In this document: positions 24,499 to 33,087 of the stretch, one piece after another
How positions within the stretch are numbered: the first letter of the stretch is position 1
Layout of the letters: every line of letters starts with the position of its first letter
Origin: DASSUW01 sp963835525
GTDB taxonomy: Bacteria > Actinomycetota > Thermoleophilia > Solirubrobacterales > Solirubrobacteraceae
DNA length: 64,000 bases
NCBI GenBank assembly: GCA_963835525.1
Contig: CAWIFM010000007.1
Coordinates: 1-64,000, forward strand
Direction: 5' to 3'
The notes under the pieces: generated by a model
What the model was told of the DNA's origin: nothing
Seen by the model: only the letters and a program-made list of their open reading frames with translations
Database searches by the model: none
Translations under genes and position numbers: made by a program

Positions 24499-25371
24499 GT
24501 GGAGATCCGGCAGCTGAGAGCGGTGGAGGCGGTGGCGAGGCTGTGTCACTTCACGCGCGCCGCCGAGGAGCTCCACGTCGCCCAGTCGGCGCTCTCGCAC
24601 CAGATCCGCAAGCTCGAGCAGGAGCTGGGCACCGCGTTGTTCGAGCGCACGAGCCGCCGCGTGGCCCCGACCGAGGCCGGCCTGGCGGTCGCCGTTCGCG
24701 CCCGCCGTGTCCTGGCCGAGGTGGAAGGCGCCCGTGCGGAGGTCGACGAGCTGCGCGGCGTCCTGCGCGGCCGCATCTGGATCGGCGCGCTACTCCCCAC
24801 CAGCGGGCTCGACATCCCCGGGCTGCTCGCCGGCTTCAGCCGCACGCACCCGGGCGTCGAGGTGGCCCTGCGCGAGGGCATCGCCGCCGACATGCTCGGC
24901 CACGTCGCCGCGGACGAGCTCGACGCGGCCTTCTGCCTGCTCGACGGCGATCTCTCCGGCGAGCTGGCCGTCGAGCGCCTGGCCGACGAGGAGGTGGTGG
25001 CGGCGTTCGCGCCCGACCGGGCGCCGGCCGCGTCCCGCGTCGGCGCCGACGACCTCGCCCGCCACGCGATCGTCGCCCCGCGGCGCGGCTCGGCCATCAC
25101 GTCGGCGCTCGGCCGCCTGTTCGCCGACGCCGGCCTGCCGCTGCGGCTCGCCCTCGAGAGCGGCGACCCGTTCCTGCTGCGCTCGCTCGCCGCGCGCGGC
25201 TTCGCGACGGCGATCCTGCCGCGGTCATTCAGCAGCCTGGAAGGAGCCGCGCTCGAGATACGCAGCCTGCAGCCCGCCGTCCGGCTGCCCGTGGCGCTCG
25301 TCTGGCGTCGCGAGCGCACCCTCCCGCCCGCGGCCCGGACGTTCATCGACTACGTGCGGCGCGAGAGCTAG
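24499..25371 (+). CDS. LysR-family transcriptional regulator
   Basis: A 290-aa regulator with the classic N-terminal helix-turn-helix: LRAVEAVARLCHFTRAAEEL, HVAQSALSHQIRKLEQELGT and LFERTSRRVAPTEAG. A periplasmic-binding-protein-like effector domain follows (GRIWIGALLPTSGLDIPGLL to the C-terminus). The GTG start lies just behind a T-N11-A dyad, consistent with autoregulation. The divergent GNAT gene is the likeliest target. The last 147 nt overlap the converging monooxygenase frame. Confidence 0.93.
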   Translation: MEIRQLRAVEAVARLCHFTRAAEELHVAQSALSHQIRKLEQELGTALFERTSRRVAPTEAGLAVAVRARRVLAEVEGARAEVDELRGVLRGRIWIGALLPTSGLDIPGLLAGFSRTHPGVEVALREGIAADMLGHVAADELDAAFCLLDGDLSGELAVERLADEEVVAAFAPDRAPAASRVGADDLARHAIVAPRRGSAITSALGRLFADAGLPLRLALESGDPFLLRSLAARGFATAILPRSFSSLEGAALEIRSLQPAVRLPVALVWRRERTLPPAARTFIDYVRRES

Positions 25372-26679
25372 GCCGCGCGCGACGCGGAGCGCGACCGCGG
25401 GGCGGAGTATGTGCCGGGGACGCTCGTGCATGGTCACGACCTTCGTGAACGCGGCTGCGGCTGCCGGATCGTGCTCGGCGACCGCATTGAGACGGCGCAG
25501 GTAGCGGTTGCCGGCGCGTGCCAGGAGCGGTCGGCGGCCGCGGACCTCCGGCAACGCGAGATCGGCGCCGGTCGCGAGGCGCCACGCGTCGTCGGTCGGC
25601 TGCCAGGCAGCGGCGAAGAAGCGCCTCGCCAGGGTGCGCTCGCCGCCCTCGCGCAGGCACTCGCGCAGCGCCACGGCCTGGGCGGCGGCAACCGTCATGC
25701 CCTGCCCATAGAGCGGGTTGAAGGAGGCGATGGCGTCGCCGATCACGAGCATCCCGGCCGGGAAGCGGTCGAGCTGGTCATAGCGCCAGCGGCGGCTCGC
25801 CGGGAAGCCGTGCGACGCGATCGGGGCGAGCGCCTCTGCCTCGCGGATCGCCGAAGCGACGTCGACCGGGGCCACGGAACCGGCGAACTCGTGGAACCCG
25901 GTCTCGTCGCCCGGCGGCCGGTGAGCGGCTCCGTACCCGGCGACGGTCAGGATCCACTCGTCGTTCTCCTGGGCGAAGAGCGCCAACCCGCGCGGCCGCC
26001 CGGGCCGCGCTCCGACGAGCACCATTCGGTCGCTGCCCAGGACATCGGCCGGCAATCGCAGCCGGCGGCTGCGGTACGCGATGTCTACGGCCAGGCGTTC
26101 GTGGCGCACCCCCGGGAAGCCGAGGGCCTCCAGCCAGGCCGGTACCTGGGCGGCGCGACCGGTGGCGCAGACGACGAGGTCTGCCTCCAGCGAGCGCTCC
26201 ACCCCGTCGAACACCATGCGCACGCCCAGCACGCGGTGGCCGCCCCAGCACGTCACGAGCTTGAGCGCCTCGCACCGCTCGACCAGCTCGACACCGGGCA
26301 GCGCCCGGACGCGCCGGCGGACGTGGCCCTCGATGAACGGCCGACTGGACAGGATCGCCCGCAGGCCGGTCGTGGCGCGCGTCATCTCGAATCCGTTGAC
26401 GATCCATCGCAGCTGCTCGAGCACGTCGCACGTGGGGGCGCCCGCCTCGATCAGCTCGGCGCCGAGACCGGGGAGCAGCGAGTCCAGCTTGACGCGACCC
26501 GACGGCAGCAGGCCATGCACGTGACGGCCCTGCGGCACGGCGCGGCGTTGCTCGACGCCCTCGGGCAGCTCGTCCCGGTCGATCACCGTCACACGCCCGT
26601 AGTGCGGGGCCAGCGCAGCCGCTGCGAGCAGCCCGCCCACGCTCCCACCGACGACGATGGCGTGGGCGCCGCCGATCAT
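25225..26679 (-). CDS. FAD-dependent monooxygenase/oxidoreductase
   Basis: A 484-aa flavoprotein. The N-terminal FAD-binding motif is AIVVGGSVGGLLAAAALAPH (GxGxxG reads GGSVGG), with VTVIDRDELPE ending in the acidic ribose-binding residue. VVCATGR and the second FAD motif GMLVIGDAIASFNPLYGQGM (GD motif) follow. It resembles actinobacterial hydroxylases and geranylgeranyl-reductase-like proteins acting on aromatic or isoprenoid substrates. The ATG overlaps the upstream methyltransferase stop (ATGA). The natural C-terminus may be near LRPAVALRVARG, but the frame runs on 147 nt into the LysR gene. Confidence 0.86.
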   Translation of the reverse strand: MIGGAHAIVVGGSVGGLLAAAALAPHYGRVTVIDRDELPEGVEQRRAVPQGRHVHGLLPSGRVKLDSLLPGLGAELIEAGAPTCDVLEQLRWIVNGFEMTRATTGLRAILSSRPFIEGHVRRRVRALPGVELVERCEALKLVTCWGGHRVLGVRMVFDGVERSLEADLVVCATGRAAQVPAWLEALGFPGVRHERLAVDIAYRSRRLRLPADVLGSDRMVLVGARPGRPRGLALFAQENDEWILTVAGYGAAHRPPGDETGFHEFAGSVAPVDVASAIREAEALAPIASHGFPASRRWRYDQLDRFPAGMLVIGDAIASFNPLYGQGMTVAAAQAVALRECLREGGERTLARRFFAAAWQPTDDAWRLATGADLALPEVRGRRPLLARAGNRYLRRLNAVAEHDPAAAAAFTKVVTMHERPRHILRPAVALRVARGLALAPHVVDERPGRGREGALATPDERHGQPDGGLQAAYLERGSFQAAE

Positions 26680-27494
26680 TTGCGCTTCCAGGCGCCGATC
26701 ATCAGCGGCCACATGGCGGCGTGCCCGCCGTGCTCGGCGGTGTCGCGCGCCAGGTCCGCGAACCACCGCTCGCTCTCCTCCTCCGTGGTCAGCCCGAGCG
26801 CCAGGGCGCCCGGCAGGACGCTGCGGTAGACGGCGCCGAACATCGCGCTGGCCGCCGAGAACGGCTCGAGCCGCCCCGCGACGTCGGTGCCGTCGGGCGC
26901 GCCGATCCCGGCCTCGGCGAAGAGCAGGGGCAGGTGGTGGCCGGCCCGCTTGTCGCAGCCGGCGCCGTCGAACGCCCCGGTCACCACGCGCCTGAACTCG
27001 TCGATCGTCTCGAGCTCCGGCTGGACGTTGCACGGCTCCGCGTCGTAGTCCTGGACGACGAGGTGGCCGCCCGGCGCCACCCAGTCCCACAGGTTGCGCA
27101 GCACACCCACCCGGTCGTGCACGTGGAACAGCAGCAGGCGAGCGAAGACGAGGTCGAACGGCCCGCCGGGGAGCCGCCCGGCGTGCGAGACGTCGCCGTG
27201 CTCGAACGCGCACTGGTGGTGGCCGGCGGCGTGGAGCGAGCGAACCGCGTGGGCGCCGAGCGTGACGTCGACGTCGACGCCCATGACCCAGCCCTCGGGG
27301 CCGACGCGCTGGGCCATCATCCGCATCGTCTCGCCGGGCCCACAGCCGGCGTCGAGACAGCGGGCGCCGGCACCGAGCCCGACCTGATCGAAGAGCCGCG
27401 CCGTGGCGGCCTCCCACACGCGGGACTGGGCCCGCAGGCGCTCGTACTCCTCGGGGGTGCGTCCGAGCGCGTATTCGTCGACAAGAGTGCTCAT
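26676..27494 (-). CDS. Class I SAM-dependent methyltransferase
   Basis: A 272-aa methyltransferase starting at ATG 27494 (MSTLVDEYALGRTPEEYERL). Motif I is CLDAGCGPGETMRM, followed by GWVMGVDVD, CAFEHGDVSH and FDLVFARLLLFHVHD; LWDWVAPGGHLVVQDYD matches motif V/VI. It is directly coupled to the FAD monooxygenase (4-nt overlap), so the two probably modify one small molecule by hydroxylation and methylation. An upstream GTG at 27575 gives a less conserved N-terminus. Confidence 0.88.
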   Translation of the reverse strand: MSTLVDEYALGRTPEEYERLRAQSRVWEAATARLFDQVGLGAGARCLDAGCGPGETMRMMAQRVGPEGWVMGVDVDVTLGAHAVRSLHAAGHHQCAFEHGDVSHAGRLPGGPFDLVFARLLLFHVHDRVGVLRNLWDWVAPGGHLVVQDYDAEPCNVQPELETIDEFRRVVTGAFDGAGCDKRAGHHLPLLFAEAGIGAPDGTDVAGRLEPFSAASAMFGAVYRSVLPGALALGLTTEEESERWFADLARDTAEHGGHAAMWPLMIGAWKRK

Positions 27495-27598
27495 GCCGCG
27501 ATGCTCGACTGCGGCCGTCGCGCGCGCATCGTGGACGACCCCACGAACTTTCGCGATGACCCTGGCGCTGACCAATCAGCAGGCGTACGGTCACCCTG

Positions 27599-30328
27599 AT
27601 GCTGCTCGACCGCGACAGCGATCTCGCGGCCATCGGCCGGCAGCTTGCGGCGGTGCGCGCAGGCAGCGGCTGCGTGACGGTGGTGGAGGGCCCTGCCGGG
27701 ATCGGCAAGTCGAGCCTGCTGGCGGCCGTCGCGCGCTTCGCCGAAGCGGACGGGATGACCGTCCTGCGGGCCCGCGGCGGCCCGCTCGAGCAGGACGCGG
27801 GGTGGGGGGTGGCCCGGCAGCTGTTCGGTCGCGGCGACGACGCCGTCGGCGCCGCGGCGCTCGCCCGCCGCGCGCTCGATCCCGAGACGCCGGAGCCCGC
27901 GCTGGCGGGCGACGCGATGTACGCCGCCGCGCACGGGCTCACGTGGCTGGCCAGCGACCTCGCCGAGCAGGCGCCGCTCCTGCTCGTGGCCGACGACGTC
28001 CACTGGGCCGACGCCCCCTCGCTGCGCTGGCTCGGCCAGCTCGCCCGCCGGCTCGACGACCTGCGGCTCGGCGTGCTGTGCGCGGTGCGCGCGGGCGAGC
28101 CGGTGCCGGAGCCGGAGCTGCTCGCCGAGCTGCTGGCGGCGGCCGAGCCGCCGGTCCGTCCCCGCCCGCTCGGGCCCGCCGCCGCCGAGGCGCTGGTGCG
28201 CGCGCGGCTGCCGCAGGCGGGCGCCTCGTTCGCCCACGCCTGCCACTCCGTCACCGGCGGCAACCCCTTCCTGCTGCACGCGCTCCTCGGCCACCTCGTC
28301 GCCGAGCGGATCGCCCCCACCGAGGAGGTCGCGTCGGGGCTGAGCGCCTTCGGCCCGGAGCAGGTGGCGCGCAGCGTCGAGCGGCGCCTGGCGCGGCTCC
28401 CGGAGGGCGCCGCGCCGCTGGCCCGCGCGTACGCCGTCCTCGGCCGGACCGCCCCGCTGCGGCACGCCGCCCGGCTCGCCGGCATGGAGCCGGCGGACGG
28501 CGCCCCGCTGGCCGACGCTCTGCGCGCCGCCGGGCTGCTCGAGGGCGACGGGCTCGCCCACCCGCTCGTCGCCGCTGCGCTCTACCGCAGCCTGCCGCCG
28601 GGCGAGCGCGCGCTCTGGCACGCGCGCGCCGCCCGGCTGCTCGAGGGTGAGCACGCCGGCGCGGAGGACGTCGCGGTGCACCTCCTGCGGACCGAGCCGC
28701 TCGCCGATCCCGCCACCGTGGCCACGCTGAGGCAGGCGGCCGCCATGGCCGGCGCGCGCGGCGCGCCCGAGAGCGCCGCGGGGTTCCTGCGCCGCGCGCT
28801 CGCCGAGCCGCCGCTCGATCCGGCCCTCGCCGCCGATGTCACCGGCGAGCTCGGGCAGGCGCTCGCCGCGCACCTGCACCCCGACGCTCCCGCGATGCTG
28901 TGCGCCGCCGTCGAGCGCGCGGCCTCGCCTCGGCAGCGGTGTGAGCTGGCGCTGCGCGGCGCCCGCGCGCTCGGGCTCGGCGGCCACTTCTCCTCGGCGA
29001 TGGACGTCGCCCGCCCGGTGCTCGAGGACCCCGCCGGCCTGTCGGCCGGCGAGCTCGCGCGCCTGGAGGCCGAGTACGTGACCATCGGGTGGACGCACGC
29101 GGCGACCGTGCCCGAGTCGCTCGACCGCGTGCGGCGCGCCGCGCCCTCGGCACTCGCGAACGTCAACGCCGCGATGGCCGCGATGATGGCCGGCGAGCCC
29201 GCAGAGCAAGCGGTCCGGCTACTGCGGCCCATCTTCGAGGGCGGGGTGCTCGAGGACGACTCGCTGCTCGGCAGCGTCGGCGGCATCGTGCTGGTCATAG
29301 ACGAGGAGCTCGACGTCGCGATCGCCTACTGCGATGCCCTCGTCGACACGGCGCGCCCGCGCGGCTGGCGGATCGCCCTCGCCCACGGCTGCATGATCCG
29401 CTCCATGGCGCTGCTGCGTGCGGGCCGCCCGCGCGACGCCGAGGCCGACGCGCGCATCGGCTTCGAGTACAAGCTGCCCGTCACGCCCGCGCCCGCGATG
29501 CTGTGGACGCTCACGTTCCTCGTCGACGCCCTGATCGAGCTCGACGAGCTCGACGACGCCGACGTGGCCCTCGCCCGGGCCGACCAGCTCGGCGACCCGC
29601 CGCCGGGCGCGCTGGCGGCTCCGCTCCTACTCCAGTCGCGCGGCCGGCTGCGGCTGGCCCAGCGCCGCCACGCGGAGGCCCGGGCCGACCTGCTCGCTGC
29701 GGGCGCCCGCTGGCGCGAGCTGGGCATGTCGCACCCGGGCTTCGCGACGTGGCGCGTGGACTTCGCCGAGGCATCGGAGGACGGCTCGCGCGAGCTCGCG
29801 GAGGAGCACCTCGCGCTCGCCGATCGCGTCGGGCTGCCCGGTCCGAAGGGCGCCGCCCTGCGCGCGCTCGCCCGCAGCGGCGACCGCATCCCGCTGCTGG
29901 AGGAGGCCTGCGCCCTGCTCGAGACCTCGCCCAACCGGCTCGAGCACACGCGCGCGCTCGTCGACCTCGGGGCCGCGCTGCGGCGCGCCAACCGCCGCAA
30001 CGACGCCCGAGAGCCCCTGCGCCGCGCCCTCGAGATCGCCGACCGCGGCGGCATGCGCCTGCTCGCGCGCCGCGCCCGCCACGAGCTGCAGAGCGCCGGC
30101 GCCCGCCCGCGCCGCACCGCGCTCTCCGGCGTCGAGGCGCTCACCCCGGCGGAGCACCGCGTCGCGATCCTGGCGGCCGACGGGCTCACCAACCGCGAGA
30201 TCGCCGAGCAGCTCTACGTCACCCAGCGCACGGTCGAGACCCACCTCACGCACGTCTTCCAGAAGCTGGACATCGCGAGCCGCTCCGAGCTCGGAGCGGT
30301 CGGTGCTGCCGCCACGGCCGTCGTCTAG
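27599..30328 (+). CDS. Large ATP-binding LuxR-family (LAL/MalT-like) regulator
   Basis: A 909-aa STAND-type regulator. The N-terminal ATPase has Walker A VEGPAGIGKSSLL (near residue 33) and Walker B PLLLVADDVHWAD (near 135). A long TPR-like helical section follows (about 330-830). The LuxR helix-turn-helix at the C-terminus reads LTPAEHRVAILAADGLTNRE with recognition helix VETHLTHVFQKLDI. Such proteins couple nucleotide state and an inducer to activation of metabolic operons. The inducer is unknown. It is divergent from the methyltransferase/monooxygenase pair, which it may control. Confidence 0.93.
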   Translation: MLLDRDSDLAAIGRQLAAVRAGSGCVTVVEGPAGIGKSSLLAAVARFAEADGMTVLRARGGPLEQDAGWGVARQLFGRGDDAVGAAALARRALDPETPEPALAGDAMYAAAHGLTWLASDLAEQAPLLLVADDVHWADAPSLRWLGQLARRLDDLRLGVLCAVRAGEPVPEPELLAELLAAAEPPVRPRPLGPAAAEALVRARLPQAGASFAHACHSVTGGNPFLLHALLGHLVAERIAPTEEVASGLSAFGPEQVARSVERRLARLPEGAAPLARAYAVLGRTAPLRHAARLAGMEPADGAPLADALRAAGLLEGDGLAHPLVAAALYRSLPPGERALWHARAARLLEGEHAGAEDVAVHLLRTEPLADPATVATLRQAAAMAGARGAPESAAGFLRRALAEPPLDPALAADVTGELGQALAAHLHPDAPAMLCAAVERAASPRQRCELALRGARALGLGGHFSSAMDVARPVLEDPAGLSAGELARLEAEYVTIGWTHAATVPESLDRVRRAAPSALANVNAAMAAMMAGEPAEQAVRLLRPIFEGGVLEDDSLLGSVGGIVLVIDEELDVAIAYCDALVDTARPRGWRIALAHGCMIRSMALLRAGRPRDAEADARIGFEYKLPVTPAPAMLWTLTFLVDALIELDELDDADVALARADQLGDPPPGALAAPLLLQSRGRLRLAQRRHAEARADLLAAGARWRELGMSHPGFATWRVDFAEASEDGSRELAEEHLALADRVGLPGPKGAALRALARSGDRIPLLEEACALLETSPNRLEHTRALVDLGAALRRANRRNDAREPLRRALEIADRGGMRLLARRARHELQSAGARPRRTALSGVEALTPAEHRVAILAADGLTNREIAEQLYVTQRTVETHLTHVFQKLDIASRSELGAVGAAATAVV

Positions 30329-30345
30329 ACGAACCTATACACTCT

Positions 30346-30363
30346 GTCGAGATTTTTCTCGAC
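30346..30363. promoter_or_regulatory. Inverted repeat directly abutting the ECF sigma start codon
   Basis: GTCGAG-ATTTTT-CTCGAC forms a six-pair hairpin that ends at the base before ATG 30364, where a Shine-Dalgarno sequence would normally be. TATACACT lies upstream at 30336-30343. It could be an operator, a weak terminator for the preceding gene, or a translation-blocking hairpin. Confidence 0.45.
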
Positions 30364-30885
30364 ATGAGTCCGAACCTCAGCAATCCGCAGGCATTCGAGC
30401 GCGCCTACCGCGAGCACCGCGCCACCGCGTTCGCGGTCGCCGTCCACGTCCTGCACGACCCGGCGGCCGCCGAGGACGTGGTGCAGGATGCGTTCATGCA
30501 CCTCTGGAACCGGCCGGGCTCGTTCGACCACCGGCGCGGGTCGCTTCGCGGGTACATCGCGATGGTGGCCCGCAGCCGCGCGATCGACCGCTGGCGCGTC
30601 CATGTGGCGCAGGAGTCGGCGGCCGAGCGCTTCAAGGCGGCGCTCGGGTGCGAGCCGGAGGGCAGCGCGGCCGAGCGGTCGATCGAGCGCGAGCGGTCGG
30701 CGCGCCTCGTCTCGATCCTCGACGGGCTGCCGCCGGCGCAGCGCGAGGCGCTCCTGCTCGCCTTCGGCGGCGGGCTGTCGATGAGCGAGATCGCCGCCGC
30801 GATCGGGGTGCCGCTCGGGACGGCGAAGAGTCGCGTGCGGCTCGGGCTCGCGCGGCTGCGCGATCTCGCCGAGGGCCTGACGTGA
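30364..30885 (+). CDS. ECF-type RNA polymerase sigma factor
   Basis: A 173-aa sigma-70 family protein with only regions 2 and 4. Region 2: YREHRATAFAVAVHVLHDPA, EDVVQDAFMHLWNRPGSF and SLRGYIAMVARSRAIDRWR. Region 4: LPPAQREALLLAFGGGLSMS, EIAAAIGVPLGTAKSRVRLG. No anti-sigma gene is next to it. Instead it overlaps a MerR-DICT regulator by 4 nt (GTGA), resembling the pairing of ECF sigma and MerR regulator in light-induced actinobacterial systems such as Streptomyces litS/litR. Start ATG 30364 follows a hairpin, not a Shine-Dalgarno site. Confidence 0.9.
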   Translation: MSPNLSNPQAFERAYREHRATAFAVAVHVLHDPAAAEDVVQDAFMHLWNRPGSFDHRRGSLRGYIAMVARSRAIDRWRVHVAQESAAERFKAALGCEPEGSAAERSIERERSARLVSILDGLPPAQREALLLAFGGGLSMSEIAAAIGVPLGTAKSRVRLGLARLRDLAEGLT

Positions 30886-31703
30886 CGCCCGAGGGCCTGC
30901 GGATGCGCGACGTGGTCGAGCGGGCCGGCATCGGCGAGGCGACGCTGCGGGCGTGGGAGTCGCGCTACGGCTTCCCCGAGCCGCAGCGGCTGGCGAGCGG
31001 CCATCGCCGCTACGACGAGCGCGACGTCGAGGTGCTGCGCCTCGCGCTGCGGCTGCGGGAGGAGGGCCTGCCGGTCCAGGCCGCGATCGAGCGGGCGCGG
31101 CGCAGCGTCGACCACGGGCCGACCTCGGTGTTCGCGGGCCTGCGACGGCTGCGGCCGGAGCTGCCCGTGAACCTGCTGCCGAAGCGGAGCCTCGTGGCGA
31201 TCAGTCACGCGATCGAGGACGAGTGCGCCTACGGCGCCGCCGACCTGCTGCTGTTCGGCGCCTTCCAGGAACGGCGCCACTTCCACGCGAGCGAGCGCCG
31301 CTGGCGTGAGCTCGCCGGAGGCGCCGAGGCGGCCTTCGTGTTCGCCGACTTCCCGGAGCCGCGACGCCCGCCCGGCGGACCGGTCGAGGTCCCGATCGGG
31401 CGGGGCGACCCGCTGGCCCGGGAGTGGGTCGTGGTCTGCGACGCGGCGGACCGCGCCGCCTGCATGGTCGGCTGGGAACCGCCGGGCCAGGCGGGCGAGC
31501 GGCGGTTCGAGACGCTGTGGACCGCCGACCGCGAGACCGCCCGCGCGGCCGCGCGGATCTGCGTCGACCTCGCGCTCGACGGCGCGCGCGACCTGCTCGA
31601 GCCGATCGCCGAGCGCCTCGCCGAGCCGGCGGCGGGCGGGCCCGACGAGCTGCGCCGCGCCGAGGCGCTCACGAGCCGGATGGTCGCCTACCTCGCGCGC
31701 TAG
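30882..31703 (+). CDS. MerR-family regulator with DICT sensory domain
   Basis: A 273-aa protein starting at GTG 30882, inside the sigma-factor stop. The MerR winged helix-turn-helix is clear: RMRDVVERAGIGEATLRAWE, SRYGFPEPQRLASGHRRYDE and DVEVLRLALRLREEGL. The following 180 residues match the DICT domain pattern (LVAISHAIEDECAYGAADLL, LFGAFQERRHFHASERRWRE, AFVFADFP), which is associated with diguanylate-cyclase and light or stress regulators. The gene converges on and overlaps the SDR-like gene at 31700 by 4 nt. Confidence 0.87.
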   Translation: MTPEGLRMRDVVERAGIGEATLRAWESRYGFPEPQRLASGHRRYDERDVEVLRLALRLREEGLPVQAAIERARRSVDHGPTSVFAGLRRLRPELPVNLLPKRSLVAISHAIEDECAYGAADLLLFGAFQERRHFHASERRWRELAGGAEAAFVFADFPEPRRPPGGPVEVPIGRGDPLAREWVVVCDAADRAACMVGWEPPGQAGERRFETLWTADRETARAAARICVDLALDGARDLLEPIAERLAEPAAGGPDELRRAEALTSRMVAYLAR

Positions 31704-32578
31704 TCGCGCTCGAGCGCCCGCCGCACGGTCTCGGCGAACGGCGCGGGATCGACGTCGAACAGCGCCGCGCCATAGCGGTCGGTGACGACGGTCTCGGTGC
31801 TGAGCCCCTCGATCAGCGGCCGCGCGACCTCGGTGTCGACCGGCGTGACCAACCCGATCCACAGCGACGAGAGCTTCGGCGTCAGCAGCGGCACCGGCAG
31901 CATCCGTGGCTCGCGCCGGCCGAGCTCGCGCGCCGTCACGCGCAGCATGTCGCCGTAAGTGATCACGTCCGCGCCGCCGATCTCGATCGTGCGGCCCTCG
32001 CTGGCGGGCGTGTCCGGCGCCGCCCGCAGGTAGGCCAGCACCTCGTCGATCCCGATCGGCTGGGTGCGGATCCGTAGCCACGCCGGCGCGACCATCACCG
32101 GCAGCCGCCTGGCCAGGTAGTAGAGGGTGCGGAACGACTCGCTGCCCGCCCCGACCACCATCGCGGCGCGGAAGTAGGTCAGCGGCGGGCCCTCGGCGGC
32201 CAGCACGCCGGCGGTCTCGTGGCGCGAGCGCAGGTGCGGCGAGCCCGGTTCGCCGAGGCCGCCGAGGTAGACCACGCGGCCGACGCCCTCGCGCCGCGCC
32301 ATGCGCGCGAAGTTGCGTGCCGCCTCGCGGTCGCGCGAGCTGAAGTCGCCGTCGCTGCCGCGGCCCATGCCGTGGATCAGGTAGTAGGCGACGTCGACTC
32401 CCTCGCCGGCGCCGCGCAGGCTGCCGGCGTCGAGGGCGTCCCCCTCGTGCAGCTCGTGTCCGACCTGCGCGCGGGCGCGGTCGCGCACGAGGCAGCGCAC
32501 GTCCGCGCCGCCGGCCGCCAGGCTGTCAGCCAGGCGTCCGCCGACGAACCCGGTCGCTCCCGTCACGAGTGCCTTCAC
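31700..32578 (-). CDS. NAD(P)-binding atypical SDR (NmrA/DUF2867-like)
   Basis: A 292-aa protein starting at GTG 32578. VKALVTGATGFVGGRLADSL is the Rossmann dinucleotide-binding loop (GATGFVG). AYYLIHGMGRG and DREAARNFARMARREGVGRV are typical of the epimerase-like family whose members carry YYLIHSMG and are often found near photolyases and light-regulated genes. The catalytic YxxxK of classical SDRs is not evident. It lies tail to tail with the MerR-DICT gene, which supports a shared stress or light context. Confidence 0.83.
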   Translation of the reverse strand: MKALVTGATGFVGGRLADSLAAGGADVRCLVRDRARAQVGHELHEGDALDAGSLRGAGEGVDVAYYLIHGMGRGSDGDFSSRDREAARNFARMARREGVGRVVYLGGLGEPGSPHLRSRHETAGVLAAEGPPLTYFRAAMVVGAGSESFRTLYYLARRLPVMVAPAWLRIRTQPIGIDEVLAYLRAAPDTPASEGRTIEIGGADVITYGDMLRVTARELGRREPRMLPVPLLTPKLSSLWIGLVTPVDTEVARPLIEGLSTETVVTDRYGAALFDVDPAPFAETVRRALERD

Positions 32579-32705
32579 GCACAGTGCTACGGAGCAGGCG
32601 CCGTCGCGGACCAAATCGTGGGGGTGAGGTATCACATGGAATAGGCGAGCGGTCTATGCGTCTAAGAGGGCAGCACTCCAACTCCGCCCCCAAGGAGCTC
32701 CCCGC

Positions 32706-33017
32706 ATGTTTTCCGCCACCGCCTACGTGATCCGCGACGCCCGCGTCGACGACGTGCCCGAGCTGGTCCGGCTCGGCTGGTCGACCGAGGACGAGTGGCC
32801 CTCCGGCCAGATCATCGTCGGCGAGCTCAAGGGCGTCGTCGCCGCGGCGCTCGCGATCGACGAGAACCGCGCCGTGACGGCCGCCCTCCCGGGTGCGCCC
32901 TACGTGCTCGCGCACATGCGCGCCCGCGCGGCCGGCATCCTCGCCCACCGGCGGACCCCCTCGGTCGCCGATCGCATCCGCGAGCGGATGCATCCGGCGG
33001 TCGCCGTCGACGCCTGA
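32706..33017 (+). CDS. Small GNAT-like protein
   Basis: A 103-aa protein with a good AAGGAG site 11 nt ahead of its ATG. AYVIRDARVDDVPELVRLGW resembles the first strand and helix of GNAT acetyltransferases, and GQIIVGELKGVVAAALAID matches the beta2-beta4 hairpin. It then ends in a basic helix without the acetyl-CoA-binding QRRGIG motif, so it is a half-domain or a degenerate relative. A strong hairpin terminator follows 24 nt after the stop. Confidence 0.62.
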   Translation: MFSATAYVIRDARVDDVPELVRLGWSTEDEWPSGQIIVGELKGVVAAALAIDENRAVTAALPGAPYVLAHMRARAAGILAHRRTPSVADRIRERMHPAVAVDA

Positions 33018-33040
33018 CCCCCCGCAGGCTCGACCCCCAG

Positions 33041-33079
33041 AGAACGCCCCCGAGCCCGCGGCAGGCTCGGGGGCGTTCT
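33041..33079. terminator. Strong hairpin terminator after the GNAT-like gene
   Basis: A 16-bp perfect stem (left arm AGAACGCCCCCGAGCC, right arm its complement) closes a 7-nt loop CGCGGCA. No T-run follows. The next gene, a formimidoyltransferase, begins only 8 nt downstream, so the stem may also affect its initiation. Confidence 0.75.
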
Positions 33080-33087
33080 GATACGAC

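Noticed and set aside
25225..28485. 1086-codon minus-strand frame covering two regulators' antisense and the monooxygenase
   Set aside because: Only the part after ATG 26679 resembles a protein; the rest is the antisense of the large LuxR gene and a shifted reading of the methyltransferase gene.
30346..30363. Rho-independent terminator of the LuxR gene
   Set aside because: The T-run is in the loop rather than after the stem, and the next gene starts at the following base; kept only as an unassigned regulatory repeat.
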